In this document: positions 48,348 through 58,562 of the stretch, piece after piece
Layout: each line of letters begins with the position of its first letter
How positions within the stretch are numbered: the stretch's first letter is position 1
Assembly: GCA_037447655.1 (NCBI GenBank)
Contig: JBBHKE010002228.1
Location: 34,431-98,430 of the forward strand
Source: Zygnema cylindricum
Taxonomy: Eukaryota; Streptophyta; Zygnematophyceae; Zygnematales; Zygnemataceae
Length of the DNA: 64,000 nt
Direction of reading: 5' to 3'
The notes under the pieces: model-generated
Database searches by the model: none
The model's input: only the letters and a program-made list of their open reading frames with translations
What the model was told of the DNA's origin: nothing
Made by a program: the position numbers and the translations under genes

Positions 48348-48361
48348 TTGACTTTAGTCAA
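48348..48361 (+). promoter_or_regulatory. W-box-like inverted pair upstream of L2
   Basis: TTGACTTTAGTCAA, two inverted TTGAC cores, 55 bp before the L2 ATG. TTGAC[C/T] is the core bound by plant WRKY factors. Equivalent pairs lie 58 bp before L1 and L3. Function inferred. Confidence 0.45.
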
Positions 48362-48402
48362 CCTAACGATACACTTTCGCCGTTTGGATTTCAGCCGGCA
48401 GA

Positions 48403-49825
48403 ATGGATCGCCGGCCGTCAGTTTTTCTCCTGCTGTTCGTAGTGGCCGCCGCTTCTGTCGCTGTCCACGTGGCAGCACGGGAGGGAGGCGACGAGTCGAT
48501 AGGAAAGGACAACGAAGGACACGTGGCGGTACGAGATACGGATGGTAAGTGCCCTGTGGAAAAACCTGGTGAGAGGAGTGACTGTTAAAAGAGGGAGAGG
48601 GAAAGAGGGAAAGGGAGAGAGGGAGGGAGAGGGAGAGGGAGAGGGAGAGGGAGAGAGGGAGGGAGAGGGAGAGGGAGAGGGAAAGGGAGAGGGGATACGG
48701 ATGGTAAGCGCGTTGTACTACCTGATGGGGCACTGACTGTTGAGGGAGAGGCAGAGACAGTGGGAGAGGGAGAGAGGGAGAGAGGGAGAGTGGGAGAGTG
48801 GGAGAGTAGGAGAGGGCAGGAGTGTGCCACCGCTCTCTTTGTATTGTGTCAATATCAATTTCTCCTTTATTCATATTCTTCCATGTTTGCTAGAAAAACG
48901 TGGAACTATATATGGTTGAGTTTTATATGATTGAGTTATATATTGTTGAGTTTTATATGGTTGAGTTATTTATTGTTGAGTTATATATGATTGAGTTACT
49001 TATTGCTGAGTTTTATATGATTGAGTTATTTATTGTTCAGTTATATACAACTGAGTTTTATATGATTGATTTATTTATTGTTCAGTTATATATGATTGAG
49101 TTATACATGGTTGAGTCATACATGATTTCTTGGACTTATTGCAGGAGTTTGGGAAAAGCCCACAAAATTTGAAATTTGGATAAAAATACTTTTGAGTATT
49201 TTTCTCATGAGAAAAACGGAGTATTTATGCCATAAGAAAATCAGAGAACCGTTCCCTTTTTTTCTGCCATAATCATTTTCCATCCCAAAATCTATCTCTC
49301 TTTATAAAAGTACCAAAGAATATGACCATTTTGCTCCCTTTTGATCGCTTAAAAATTGAATCCAATTAGAATTTAAAACAATTTGATCTCAAAAAAAGAT
49401 ACGTCCCAAGTTGCTACTAGTCACCCTTGTTTCCCATGCAATGTTGTCCTAATCGTTCTCTTCTGTTTCTAGTTTTTTGTTTTTTGTTTTTTGTTTCTTG
49501 ATTTTGCTTTTTGTTTTTAGTATTTTGTTTGTTGTATTTTTGTTTTTTAAATTATTATTTTTGTTTGTTGTTTCTAGGGTTTGTTGGAGGGCGTCGCCGT
49601 CTACTAGCGTGCACACCTTATTACACTTGGAAAATAGGAGACACTTGTTTAAATGTTATGACAAAATTTTGTGGTGCAAGAACAAGATTACTATGGACTG
49701 CATGTATGGGTGCAAGTGCGGGAGTTTGTATCGGCACTGGGTCCACATGGAAAGTAGGAAGACAAATTTGTGTTAAAACTTGTTTTAACCCCAATTTAAA
49801 ACGCGTACCATCTTGTGTTGGTTGA
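48403..49825 (+). CDS. secreted LysM-like cysteine-rich peptide L2, intact
   Basis: Two exons, 48403-48544 and 49578-49825, giving 129 residues. Donor G|GTAAGT, acceptor CTAG|GG, phase 1. Exon 1: hydrophobic signal [20 protein letters not shown], then an acidic spacer [15 protein letters not shown]. Exon 2: [64 protein letters not shown]. The pattern Y-x-x-x-x-G-D-T-C-x-x-V, then VG-x-x-I-C-V, is what LysM domains show; chitin/peptidoglycan-type glycan binding outside the cell is inferred. All eight cysteines match L3 although many other residues differ, which suggests selection. The family is not one I can name; LysM is the best guess. Confidence 0.75.
48590..48700 (+). repeat. GGGAGA microsatellite in L2 intron
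   Basis: GAGGGAGA and GGGAGAGG repeats, with a second block at about 48740-48820. Same intron position as in L3 but shorter and more degenerate. Confidence 0.85.
48900..49130 (+). repeat. (TATATGATTGAGTTAT)n minisatellite in L2 intron
   Basis: About fourteen 15-16-bp units GAGTTATWTATTGTT/GAGTTTTATATGATT. All-open translation (YMIEL.. units) is a result of the repeat, not a gene. Confidence 0.85.
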
Positions 49826-52663
49826 TCCTTATAACTGAAAAGATTTTAAGTAGGTTGCATAATTAGATGAAAAGAGTAGGAATCGATGAACTTTCTTGGC
49901 GTAAATATATATTTATCGTTTATGTTTCCGAAATTGAAGTTTATGAGATTGGATTACATCAATTATGAAAATATTTTTTTCTTCCCTTCCTCCAACCACT
50001 CCCACTTTTGTTTTTACATTGTTTGTAATTCTGTCTTTAAGCGACACACTAAGATGATGGAATGAACAACAATACAAACTTGAAACCATTTTTGAGAAAA
50101 AAAAATTGGTTTCAATGTTATATTATTTTTCAATACATCAGTTCTAAACTTTCTCCCTCCTTTCATTTTCTCGCTATTCTCTAAAGTGCAAAAATTGAGA
50201 ACATGTTGTGTGTTTTAAGTTGGAATTTCACCAAAATAAAATTTGATTTAACTCGAATATTACCTTAGTAAAAGTCAAATCAAGTATGTCTTCATTATGT
50301 GGACTTTGGAACTAAGTCTAGTCTATTGGTTAGTTTTTCCCACCATCTCTCATTTGACTTCTTCATCTCTTTGGTTTCTACACTCCAATCTATCTGCCCG
50401 TATTCAGTAACTCAGTGCCTTTTTCTTATTCAAAATAAAAGAATATATTGTATTCGTGTATGCATATACAGTGCAAGTGACAAACACCCTGGTCAACTCT
50501 AAAAACGTCATTAAATAATAAATTTCTATGACTAACAACATCAATTGGAAAACAGATTGTGTACAAAAGTATTGGGTAGGGCAACTTGTGTTCTCCGCCA
50601 AATCTAGACCGTTGACCAGGTTCCGTCACATAATAATGCAACTTATGTCCGCCAAATCTGGACCGTCGAACCAGGTTCCGTCACATATAATGCAAAGAAT
50701 GTGTCGCCGAATCTGGACCGTTGAACCAGGTTCACTCACATATACTGCAACTTATGTGTCGCCAAATCTGGACCGTTGAACCAGGCAACTTCTGTGTCGC
50801 AAAATCTGGACTGTTGAATCAGGTTCCGTCACATTTACTGCAACTTATGCGTCGCCAGATAATATGACCAGTTGGTGCGTCGCTGAAAAGGTGCCAAAAA
50901 ATTAGAATGGTGAGTCATCAAGCGTCAGTCACATCACATGGAACATGTAAATTACCTTTTTTACCTCAGAGCGTAGAGGTCACATTTAATCGGGTCACAC
51001 ACTCTTTCAACTATCAAATAGTTGCAAGATTCTCTGCAGCAAGGTGACTGACACGAGAGTAATAGAAAGAATTTTTGTATTTGCAAAAAACTTTAGAGCA
51101 TTTTTTCTTTAGAATAGACAATTTGAAATACATAAATTGTTGTTAAAGATCAACGGAGCCATTGTCAATTGGCATAACCTAACGTTGACACTCTCTTGTT
51201 GTACCATCTGCACATCATTAATAAACGCTAATGCTTCATTCCAATTTCTTCGTAATTTATATTTTACTTTGAATCCTATTCTTTGATCTCATAGTATAGC
51301 TTTATCTATTGTGGTGTGTCTGGCCTTTAAGGTTTCAACCATTATTCCACACTATTTTGTACACCAGAAGTTTCATCGCGATGATAGATGTTATGAAATA
51401 AAGTCTAAACATAATCGAAATAGAGGAATACAATCGACAATTCCCTAGGGGCAGTTTCTTCCTCACATCTCCAGCAAATACTTAAAGGAGGACATTGAAC
51501 CATGTTATTAAATCTAATGATTTACATTAATTTCTGAATCACGAATTATGGAAGGAATTTATGAGTTCCCAGTCCGTACTAAACGCTTCTCGTTTTATAG
51601 GGACTAGCGCACTATTCTCCTCCCTAAGAGTGAGGGAATTACATCGTGTAAATGTATATTTTTTTTCAATCCACTTTGGGTAACATTACGCCACGTTTTG
51701 CACCGTTCACCAGCCAATAAAATGCACGAATTTGAATTTACGGAAACTTTACATTCCCACTCCAATAGGAAAAATAAAATATTCAACATAACCCAACGAT
51801 TGTTTAGAGTTTGACGTTGGCCGAACAAATGGCGATGTGCCATGTGGCGAAGGCGTTTAATAATTACGCTAAAGAGTTACACTCAAACTAAAAAGTTTCT
51901 TAACATCTGCGATGATTGTTATGTTCGAGAGGGAGCCATCACAAACGGAGTTGGTGCAAGTCTTGTGATGATTCTCCCAATAGGAGGGGGAATGTTCGAG
52001 TATTGTGGGAAAAAAAAATCAGTTGAAATCGCGCGAAGTTTTGTTTGTTTTATTTCGTGTAGTCTTTTTCCTTTGGTGTGTCTTGTAATTAAGTGTGTTG
52101 CTTTTGATTCATTGTCATCATTGGAACGCATACGTTTTTTTCGCATATTTTGTAGTCAAGTTGGCATTTTTTTCTTTTTCGTTTGTTCTCTTTACCTAAG
52201 GGCGAAGCTTTATCAGACGAAAAGTGAGGTTGTTTGCATAAATCTGTACCTCTTCGTACCATGTCAAACTTTTTTGATTTTTTTTTCGAAAACAACGTTA
52301 TAGAAGATCGGACCAATATCATCCAAAGGTGCGAAAGTTAACATTATTCGTTGTCTTTTTTTTTAGGCAGCAATCGCCCCATGTGTTCCTATATTTGGCT
52401 ACCCAGGAGGTGGCTAGTCAACTAGAGAACGTGTAGAATCACTACACGTGGATGATAAAGATACGTGTCACGATGGACTACCAACGGAATTTTCACACGT
52501 CGCACAAGGCACGACAAGGTGGAAGCTAGTCTACCAAAATTCATTTCGAGAAAAGAAACGCTAAAAAGTCAGGTGTTGTAGAAGAAAAAGCGGAACTCTT
52601 TTTTTCTTTGTTCGCTCGACCCACCATCAAACTACAACCAAAGGTAGTCCACAAATTTTTTTT
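49826..52663. other. intergenic between L2 and the 52.7-kb repeat, no gene recognised
   Basis: AT-rich sequence with short open frames only. It contains the minisatellite at 50581-50866. The frame at 51842-52303 (153 codons) has no domain I recognise and is Phe/Cys-rich, as expected of AT-rich noise. Confidence 0.5.
50581..50866. repeat. 55-bp minisatellite
   Basis: About five units of CGCCAAATCTGGACCGTTGA..CCAGGTTC.GTCACATATA.TGCAACTTATGTGT, spaced 54-55 bp, the fourth shortened to about 37 bp. Confidence 0.88.
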
Positions 52664-52920
52664 TTAGAGCTTTTCCATTTCATACCAAGATTGTAGTGTT
52701 TTTTTCGAGGAAGAGGGAGAGAGAAGCGTCAATGTGAGATGGAGGGGGAGAGGTGAGTTTTGCAAAGGACCCATGAATGAAAGTGGGGTTGAGATACCCT
52801 TGCAATTTGTTTCCATACATGCGTGTGACACGCAAAAAAAAAAATAGCGTACACTCCCCCTCTTGCAAAAAATTTCACATTTGTGCGGCACGTGAGTGAA
52901 CATTTTATTATTCGTTTTTT
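52664..52920. repeat. dispersed repeat, second copy of 6060-6320
   Basis: Same order of landmarks as at 6060: a GAGGGAGAGAG tract, ACCCTTGCAA, TACATGCGTGTGA, ACTCCCCCTCTTGC, then TTATTCG. Similar flanking AAAACTAGAGATG/TTCGAAG sequence suggests a longer shared element. Confidence 0.5.
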
Positions 52921-53165
52921 TAGGTGATACTTCAATTAAAATAAGCTCTCAAGTTGATTTTGGTTAAAACTAGAGATGCCAAAACTGTAAAACATTCAAA
53001 GTTTTAAGATGGCGTCCATTATACTGTGGTTTTTAAAAATTTATCGTACAACGTAAGATTTTCTCCTTAGCATAGTGAATTTTCGAAGAAAACGACAAAA
53101 AAAATTCGATACTTTGCCACATGGGGAATACCCCTTTATTCTATCTATAGAACATTGCAACAATA

Positions 53166-53382
53166 TCGTGTATCGCTATAAGTGTTAATAATTTTTATGC
53201 CACTCAAAACAAATTTTATGTGTGCACACTTATCCAATTTTTAACCTGAGACAGCCAATCGGAAGTTGAGAATCATATCTTTCAATCGCAACCGTCAGAT
53301 CCACAATCCGACATGTATATATGGAGAAATTTTTTTTAAGAGACGAAAAAACATTAACACAAATAGCGATACATGCTGTAGG
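53166..53382. mobile_element. MITE M8 (type I)
   Basis: TCGTGTATCGCTATAAGTG at left and CACAAATAGCGATACATG at right. The interior has CCAATCGGAAGTTGAG and CCGTCAGATCCACAATCC as in M3, M4 and M6. More diverged than M6. Confidence 0.7.
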
Positions 53383-53406
53383 CAACTAAACATCCCATCA
53401 CAACTT

Positions 53407-54331
53407 AGGGCACTTTCCCATGTGCCAAAGTTACAGTTATTTTTTGTCGTTTTTCTCCATAACTTGGAAAAAAATGTGAAAATCCGCAGGCGTACTAAAA
53501 ATTTGAAATTAACACCGTACAAGTTGCGTTACCTTGAAACTTTGTATGCATTGCAGTCTGTCGTCGAGCGCATTTCGACCCACTTTCGTGTCCTTCCATC
53601 TCTTCGGAGGTGATTTTAAATAAAGTTCCACGATGTGAGCGAATACGCAGATGTTGTAGCACGTGTTGAAAGTTTTTAACAATTTTTGTGCGCGGACTAC
53701 CAAAAAAAAAATCCACTGCATGTTCCCAGCATGTGCGTGACTTTTTTCCGTGCGCTTTTTTCCGTACAGGGGCCGTGAAGGGGGACTTGACAACGGACGC
53801 CATTTTGCAAAACCGGAGTCCGTGAAAGCGCCTCTCCCTCTCTCTCTCCCTCTCCCACTACCGCGTCTATCTCATAATTCTTTCAATGAAAAACGTCAAT
53901 AATGGTATCAAATGAAATATATCTAAAGACAATTTCTTTTGACCATCTTTGGGCGTATTTTGATGGCAAGTAGAGTGAGAAAGACTAAAAAACAAAATCG
54001 AGTTTTTTAAAAGGCTGAAATTTTTAAAATTTGTGATGTCGACGCTGTCATAATTTGATCGTGACGTCAAAATGCCACAAACCCGAAACATCACAATTTC
54101 ACAAGTAGCTAGACGTCTACAACCGTCGCTATTTTTTAAACGTCATCAATTGTGAGAAGTTTTGCAGTCGTCTACAACCGTCACAAATTACACCCACATC
54201 TACATCTGTCACAATCTAAAGTAACGATTTAATTTCTTTACATACGAGTGCTCTGAAAGTAGTACGGAGAATCTTCGCTAAAAACAAATTTACAAGACTA
54301 AAGTTTCGGTTACATGGTAATGTGCCCTTAC
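53407..54331. mobile_element. possible transposon with AGGGCAC..GTGCCCT ends
   Basis: AGGGCACTTTCCCATGTGCC at the left and TTACATGGTAATGTGCCCTT at the right form imperfect inverted repeats. The interior has GACGTCTACAACCGTC motifs like the neighbouring element. No transposase seen. Confidence 0.45.
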
Positions 54332-54363
54332 AATCTTAGTTCGAATATTTCTTTTTGTTGTCT

Positions 54364-55075
54364 AAGGACGTGTCCCCATGTAACCGATATTTTGAAACGT
54401 TATTTTGGAATTTAGCGCTGATTTTACGGTGTACTTTTCAAAGTGTGCCTATGTCAATCGTTACTTGCGCGTTCATTATTTTGAATATGTGGCAGTTGTA
54501 CACGTCGCCAATACTTGCGACACCTGTAGACGCCAACAAACTGCTGACATTTGTAGACGCCAACGATCTCGGAACAAACTGCTGACATTTGTACGCCGCA
54601 AAGAGCTCCTGACATACTGGGACAATTGTTGACGCCGACTGTCATTTGTTGACGCCCACACGTGAACGACATAAGCAATCGCCTACGTCTACAAAATGAC
54701 ATTTGTAGACGCCCACAAGTGGACAACATAAGCAAACGGACAAACAATTTTTTTTTCGTGTATTCTCCCAACTGCAAAAAAACAAATGAAAACTTTTGAC
54801 GCGTGCAACCCAGGCTTTCTATTCGTCAATAGGGTAGTATTTTGATTAAAAGCAGGTCGCGATTTGATTTCAGTGCAAGTGTGAAGATGAGCTGGAAGTG
54901 GGTCGCGATGATAATACTGCCAAATCGCCGTACCTTTTAAGTTCCAAGATGACGCAAAATGTATTTGAGTTTTTGCGCATTTTTCGTACGGCGTAATATT
55001 TTCAAGTAGGAAGTCCCATTTTCTGTGTAAACGACGGGAAAAAGCCCTTACTTGAACACATGGGGACACGCCCTT
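54364..55075. mobile_element. AGGRCGTGTCCCCATGT-type transposon, copy 2
   Basis: Ends AAGGACGTGTCCCCATGTA and CACATGGGGACACGCCCTTA, with TA on both sides. The interior has several ACATTTGTAGACGCCAAC repeats. Same family as 47178-47959. Confidence 0.7.
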
Positions 55076-55710
55076 ATAGGGGTCTCTGACGAACGTTTTG
55101 TCGCTACGTGCTTTCCCATACCTTTTTTTTTACGGTCTGGTGTAGCTCCTGGGACTACAAGGGCTAAAAGACTTATCACGGATTGGCCCGCCTGTTCGGT
55201 CCGTACCGAAAAAACTGCGAAATTACAAACCGGTCAACTGCATAATTACTCCTCGTAACTGTACGGAAAAAACCTGCCCTTAAACCTGTCCTTATTCGGA
55301 CTGGGGCCCCTCTGGCACGTGTATCATTTTTCAAAAATTTAGTTCGCCGCGTTCATAGTACGAACCAATAGAATATAACCGTGGTGATAAAATATACTTT
55401 TGAGTGCATATTTTACGGCTTCTTTTCGCGTCTCAAAAGTTTTCTTGGACCGATTCCCTGTTGCGACGAATCAGGGTCGAGAAAAACGGATTTTTTTTTT
55501 TTGGATTCTCAAAATTTCCATCAGCAATTTGTTTTTTTCCTACCGTCTCGTACTTTTCCGTATGTACTTATGGTACGAAATCCATCCCGATGGATGTTCA
55601 AATGTTTACGTGTACTGTAATTCGCATTTACAGCAGCCCCAGGACCAGCAGTACTGTACTGTATTTTATTGACTTGACCGTACTTTACTGGAGTTGGTCG
55701 TAACTCGTAG

Positions 55711-55796
55711 TACGCCGTGCATCACTATTAGGGTTAAAATTAGGGTTATTAGGAGACGAAAAAAACATTAACACTAATAGCGATACGCGGTGTAGT
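55711..55796. mobile_element. TACACCG-type MITE remnant
   Basis: GAGACGAAAAAAACATTAACACTAATAGCGATACGCGGTGTA with a short, degenerate left part (CGTGCATCACTATTAGG). It corresponds to the MITE remnant at about 47145-47177 plus 47960-47990 on the left arm, where the 782-bp element interrupts it. Confidence 0.55.
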
Positions 55797-56303
55797 TTTT
55801 GTTGTTTTGTGATTTCTCTGTTAAGGAACCGTTTCCGTTACGAACATGTTGTCATCTGTCTTTTTGTCGTATTCGTAGAGTCTTCAAAAGCGTCCCACAT
55901 GCCGCCCTAGTTACGCGGCAAACCCTAAACTCTGATTCGACGCATCATCATCATCTGAATCGAATCCCATCCCGCTCGTACCTTCGTACTGGCAATCCAT
56001 CCGTACATGAACGGTACGGCATCGTGGGAACATTACGCCAATACTGCCAAAAGGTACTTGCCGCCGTTGACCAAAAGAACGGCTCGACCGACATCAATGC
56101 AATAAAAAACGACAAAAGCAAAAACTAGAGGAGAGTGGAGGTACAAATAGGCCCGAGCGTGGAGTGGAGCGAAAAAGAGAACCGCAAAACGTTACAATAC
56201 GAAACAAAAGAGTGACGAAGAAATAAAATACGAACCAATCAGGTGCAAGTGGCGGCTGTCCCTCTCCCTCTTCCTTGAAAGTACAAAATTGTCATTATTG
56301 CGG

Positions 56304-56318
56304 TTGACTTTCGCTCAA
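56304..56318 (+). promoter_or_regulatory. W-box-like inverted pair upstream of L3
   Basis: TTGACTTTCGCTCAA, 58 bp before the L3 start. The first half is a TTGACT W-box core; the second is imperfect. Confidence 0.4.
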
Positions 56319-56361
56319 CAACTTTTGTCATACTTTCGCCGTTTGGATTTCAGCCGGCAGA

Positions 56362-57652
56362 ATGGATCGCCGGCCGTCAGTTTTTCTCCTCGTCGTCGTA
56401 GTGGCCGCCGCTTCTGTCGCTGTCCACGTGGCAGCACGGGAGGGAGGCGACGAGTCGATAGGAAAGGACAACGAAGGACACGTGGCGGTGCGAGAAACAA
56501 ATGGTACGGGCCCTGTGTGGAAAAACTTGGTGAGAGGGAGAGGGAGAGGGAGAGGGAGAGGGAGAGGGAGAGGGAGAGGGAGAGGGAGAGGGAGAGGGAG
56601 AGGGAGAGGGAGAGGGAGAGGGAGAGGGAGAGGGAGAGGGAGAGGGAGAGGGAGAGGGAGAGGGAGAGGGAGAGGGAGAGGGAGAGGGAGAGGGAGAGGG
56701 AGAGGGAGAGGGAGAGGGAGAGGGAGAGGGAGAGGGAGAGGGAGAGGGAGAGGGAGAGGGAGAGGGAGAGGGAGAGGGAGAGGGAGAGGGAGAGGGGGAG
56801 GGAGAGGGGGAGGGGGAGGGAGAGGGAGAGGGAGAGGGAGAGGGAGAGGGAGAGGGAGAGGGGGACAGAGGGAGGAAGGGAGGGAGAAAAAGGGGGAAAG
56901 AGAGGGGGAAGGGGAGTGGGAGAGGGAGAGAGGGCAGGACTGTGCCACCACGCTCTTTGTATTGTGTCAATATCAATTTCTCCTTCGTTTATAATCTTCC
57001 ATGTTTGCTAGAAATTTGTCGAGTTGAATGTAATCGAAGAAAGAAAAACAACCATTTAAGTTTACTACAAACGAATTCGGGAAAAATCTAGAAAAGTTTG
57101 AAATTTTCTACTTGGGATCAAAGTACTTTTAAGCGTTTTTCCTGTTTGTTTTTTTTCTGTCAATATCATTTTCCACCCCAATTTTTGGCTCTTAGTATAT
57201 CAATGTACCAAAATGACCATTTTGCCCCGTTTTAACTGCTTAGATATGTATCTAATTAGAATTCACAATATTTTGATCCCAAAAGGTGTATCTCAAAGTG
57301 TTGTTTTTCCACGCTTGTTTTCCGTTCGATTGGTTTTTCTAGCCTTTCCCTTTTTGTTTTTAATATTTTGTTTTTTTCTTGTTTCTTTTTATTTCTGCTT
57401 CTAGGCCTTTTTGGAGGGCGTCGCCGTCTTCTCGCTTGCTCTCCTTATTACATTTGGCAAATGGGAGACACTTGTTTAAATGTTAAAGCAAAATTTTGCG
57501 GTAGAAATACAAGTTTATTGTGGACCGGATGTATGGGAGGTAGTGCGGGAGTTTGTATTGGGAGTGGGTCGACATGGAAAGTAGGAAGAGTTATTTGTGT
57601 TAAAAGTTGTTCTGACCCAATTGGAAGACGCATAAAATCTTGTACTGGTTGA
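56362..57652 (+). CDS. secreted LysM-like cysteine-rich peptide L3, intact
   Basis: Two exons, 56362-56503 and 57405-57652, 129 residues, phase-1 join (G|GTACGG donor, TTCTAG acceptor). Residues 1-25 are a signal peptide ([20 protein letters not shown]..), 26-47 an acidic spacer. Exon 2 has [64 protein letters not shown]: eight cysteines. The Tyr-x4-GDTC start and the VGRVICV end match LysM domain edges. Expected location is the cell wall or apoplast, possibly binding chitin-like glycans (inference). A GGGAGA array of about 340 bp fills the start of the intron. It is the inverted counterpart of L1. Confidence 0.75.
56528..56865 (+). repeat. (GGGAGA)n array in L3 intron
   Basis: More than 50 nearly perfect hexamers directly after the L3 donor. 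It yields long artefactual open frames in several frames of both strands (GRGRGR, RERERE, PSPSPS). Confidence 0.95.
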
Positions 57653-58079
57653 TCCATACACCTAAAACGATATTATGTAGGTTGGTTAGTTAAATGAAAT
57701 GTGGACGGGTCGATGATGTTTTTTAGCTTAGAGATACATTTATTGTGTATGTTTCCAAAAGAGAAATTTAAGAGACTGCGTAACCTTCATTATTGAAATG
57801 ATTCCTTTCTTGCACCCTCCCATAATGTTGGGATTCGCAGTGTGTTAATCAATGTCGATGTCAATGTCAAATAATGATTTTTTTTTTTACCAACGGAAAT
57901 ACTTTACATAGAAATCTTTACAAGAACAATTCTGGACTTTTGGCATATAAGTACAAAGTATTGTACGGATTCGCTTATCTTAGTAAAAAGGATGTCTGTT
58001 ACAAATCTTTCAGTTTATATTATAATACATAGTAATATGTATATAAAATATGTATAGATATATATATATAAATATAGGC

Positions 58080-58562
58080 ATAACATAATATATAATTAAG
58101 TGCGAAAAACATATTTGTTGACGCAGCAGATTCCTCCCCGGTAGGTATGGTAAATTAGGTCACCAATATGAAATAAAGGCCTTTATTTTGAAGTTGATGA
58201 GGGTTGACTGCTACATTGGTAAGGATTTGATCCCGTACAAATAAATTTGAAATTTTCAATCTATTTTAATTTGGTTCGCTGCGGAGGCGAAAAAGTTAAG
58301 CATTTGCCTAAGTTATTTGAGACTTTTGAAATTTTTTGAGACCTCTGAAGTTTTTTGAGATTTTTTCTTAGATGTTGTAAACACGACAGCGAAATAGATC
58401 ACAATATTTTTCGTATAAATGTTATGTATCGGAAAACTTATTATCGCGATGAATATTCGATATGTCAAATATTGCACGGTCGGAGGTCCTGATATATTGC
58501 TAAGACAGAAAATAGACAAAAACGAAAAGGAGAAACAACAAAAATAATAAAAAAATGAGAAA
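58080..58562. repeat. inverted copy of the 25.8-26.0 kb repeat
   Basis: Reverse complement relationship with about 25750-26040: GGTAGGTATGGTAAATTAGG, GCATTTGCC, TTTTTTGAGAC minisatellite units, TGTAAACACGACAGC. It contains a degenerate hAT-MITE-like border (TTATCGCGATGAATATTCG). Confidence 0.6.

Larger units (their letters stand above)
55600..58060. repeat. right arm of large inverted duplication
   Basis: Reverse complement of the left arm, carrying L3. Landmarks: TGCTGGTCCTGGGGCTGCTG (inverted) near 55630, CGGCAAACCCTAAACTCTGA near 55918, CATCGTGGGAACATTACGCC near 56020, the L3 gene, and GTACGGATTCGCTTATCTTA near 57963. Confidence 0.75.

Noticed and set aside
48900-49172. 90-residue frame of YMIEL/FIVEL units
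   Set aside because: It is a 15-16-bp minisatellite within the L2 intron.
50575-50870. Possible CRISPR array
   Set aside because: The units are contiguous 55-bp minisatellite copies without conserved repeat/unique spacer alternation, and the DNA is eukaryotic.
51842-52303. 153-codon open frame
   Set aside because: No domain, no conserved motif, Phe/Cys-rich AT composition, and the opposite strand is equally open in pieces.
56289-57011. Long open frames of RERERE, GRGRGR, PLPLPL and PSPSPS on both strands
   Set aside because: They are translations of the GGGAGA hexamer array inside the L3 intron; the real coding exon ends at 56503.
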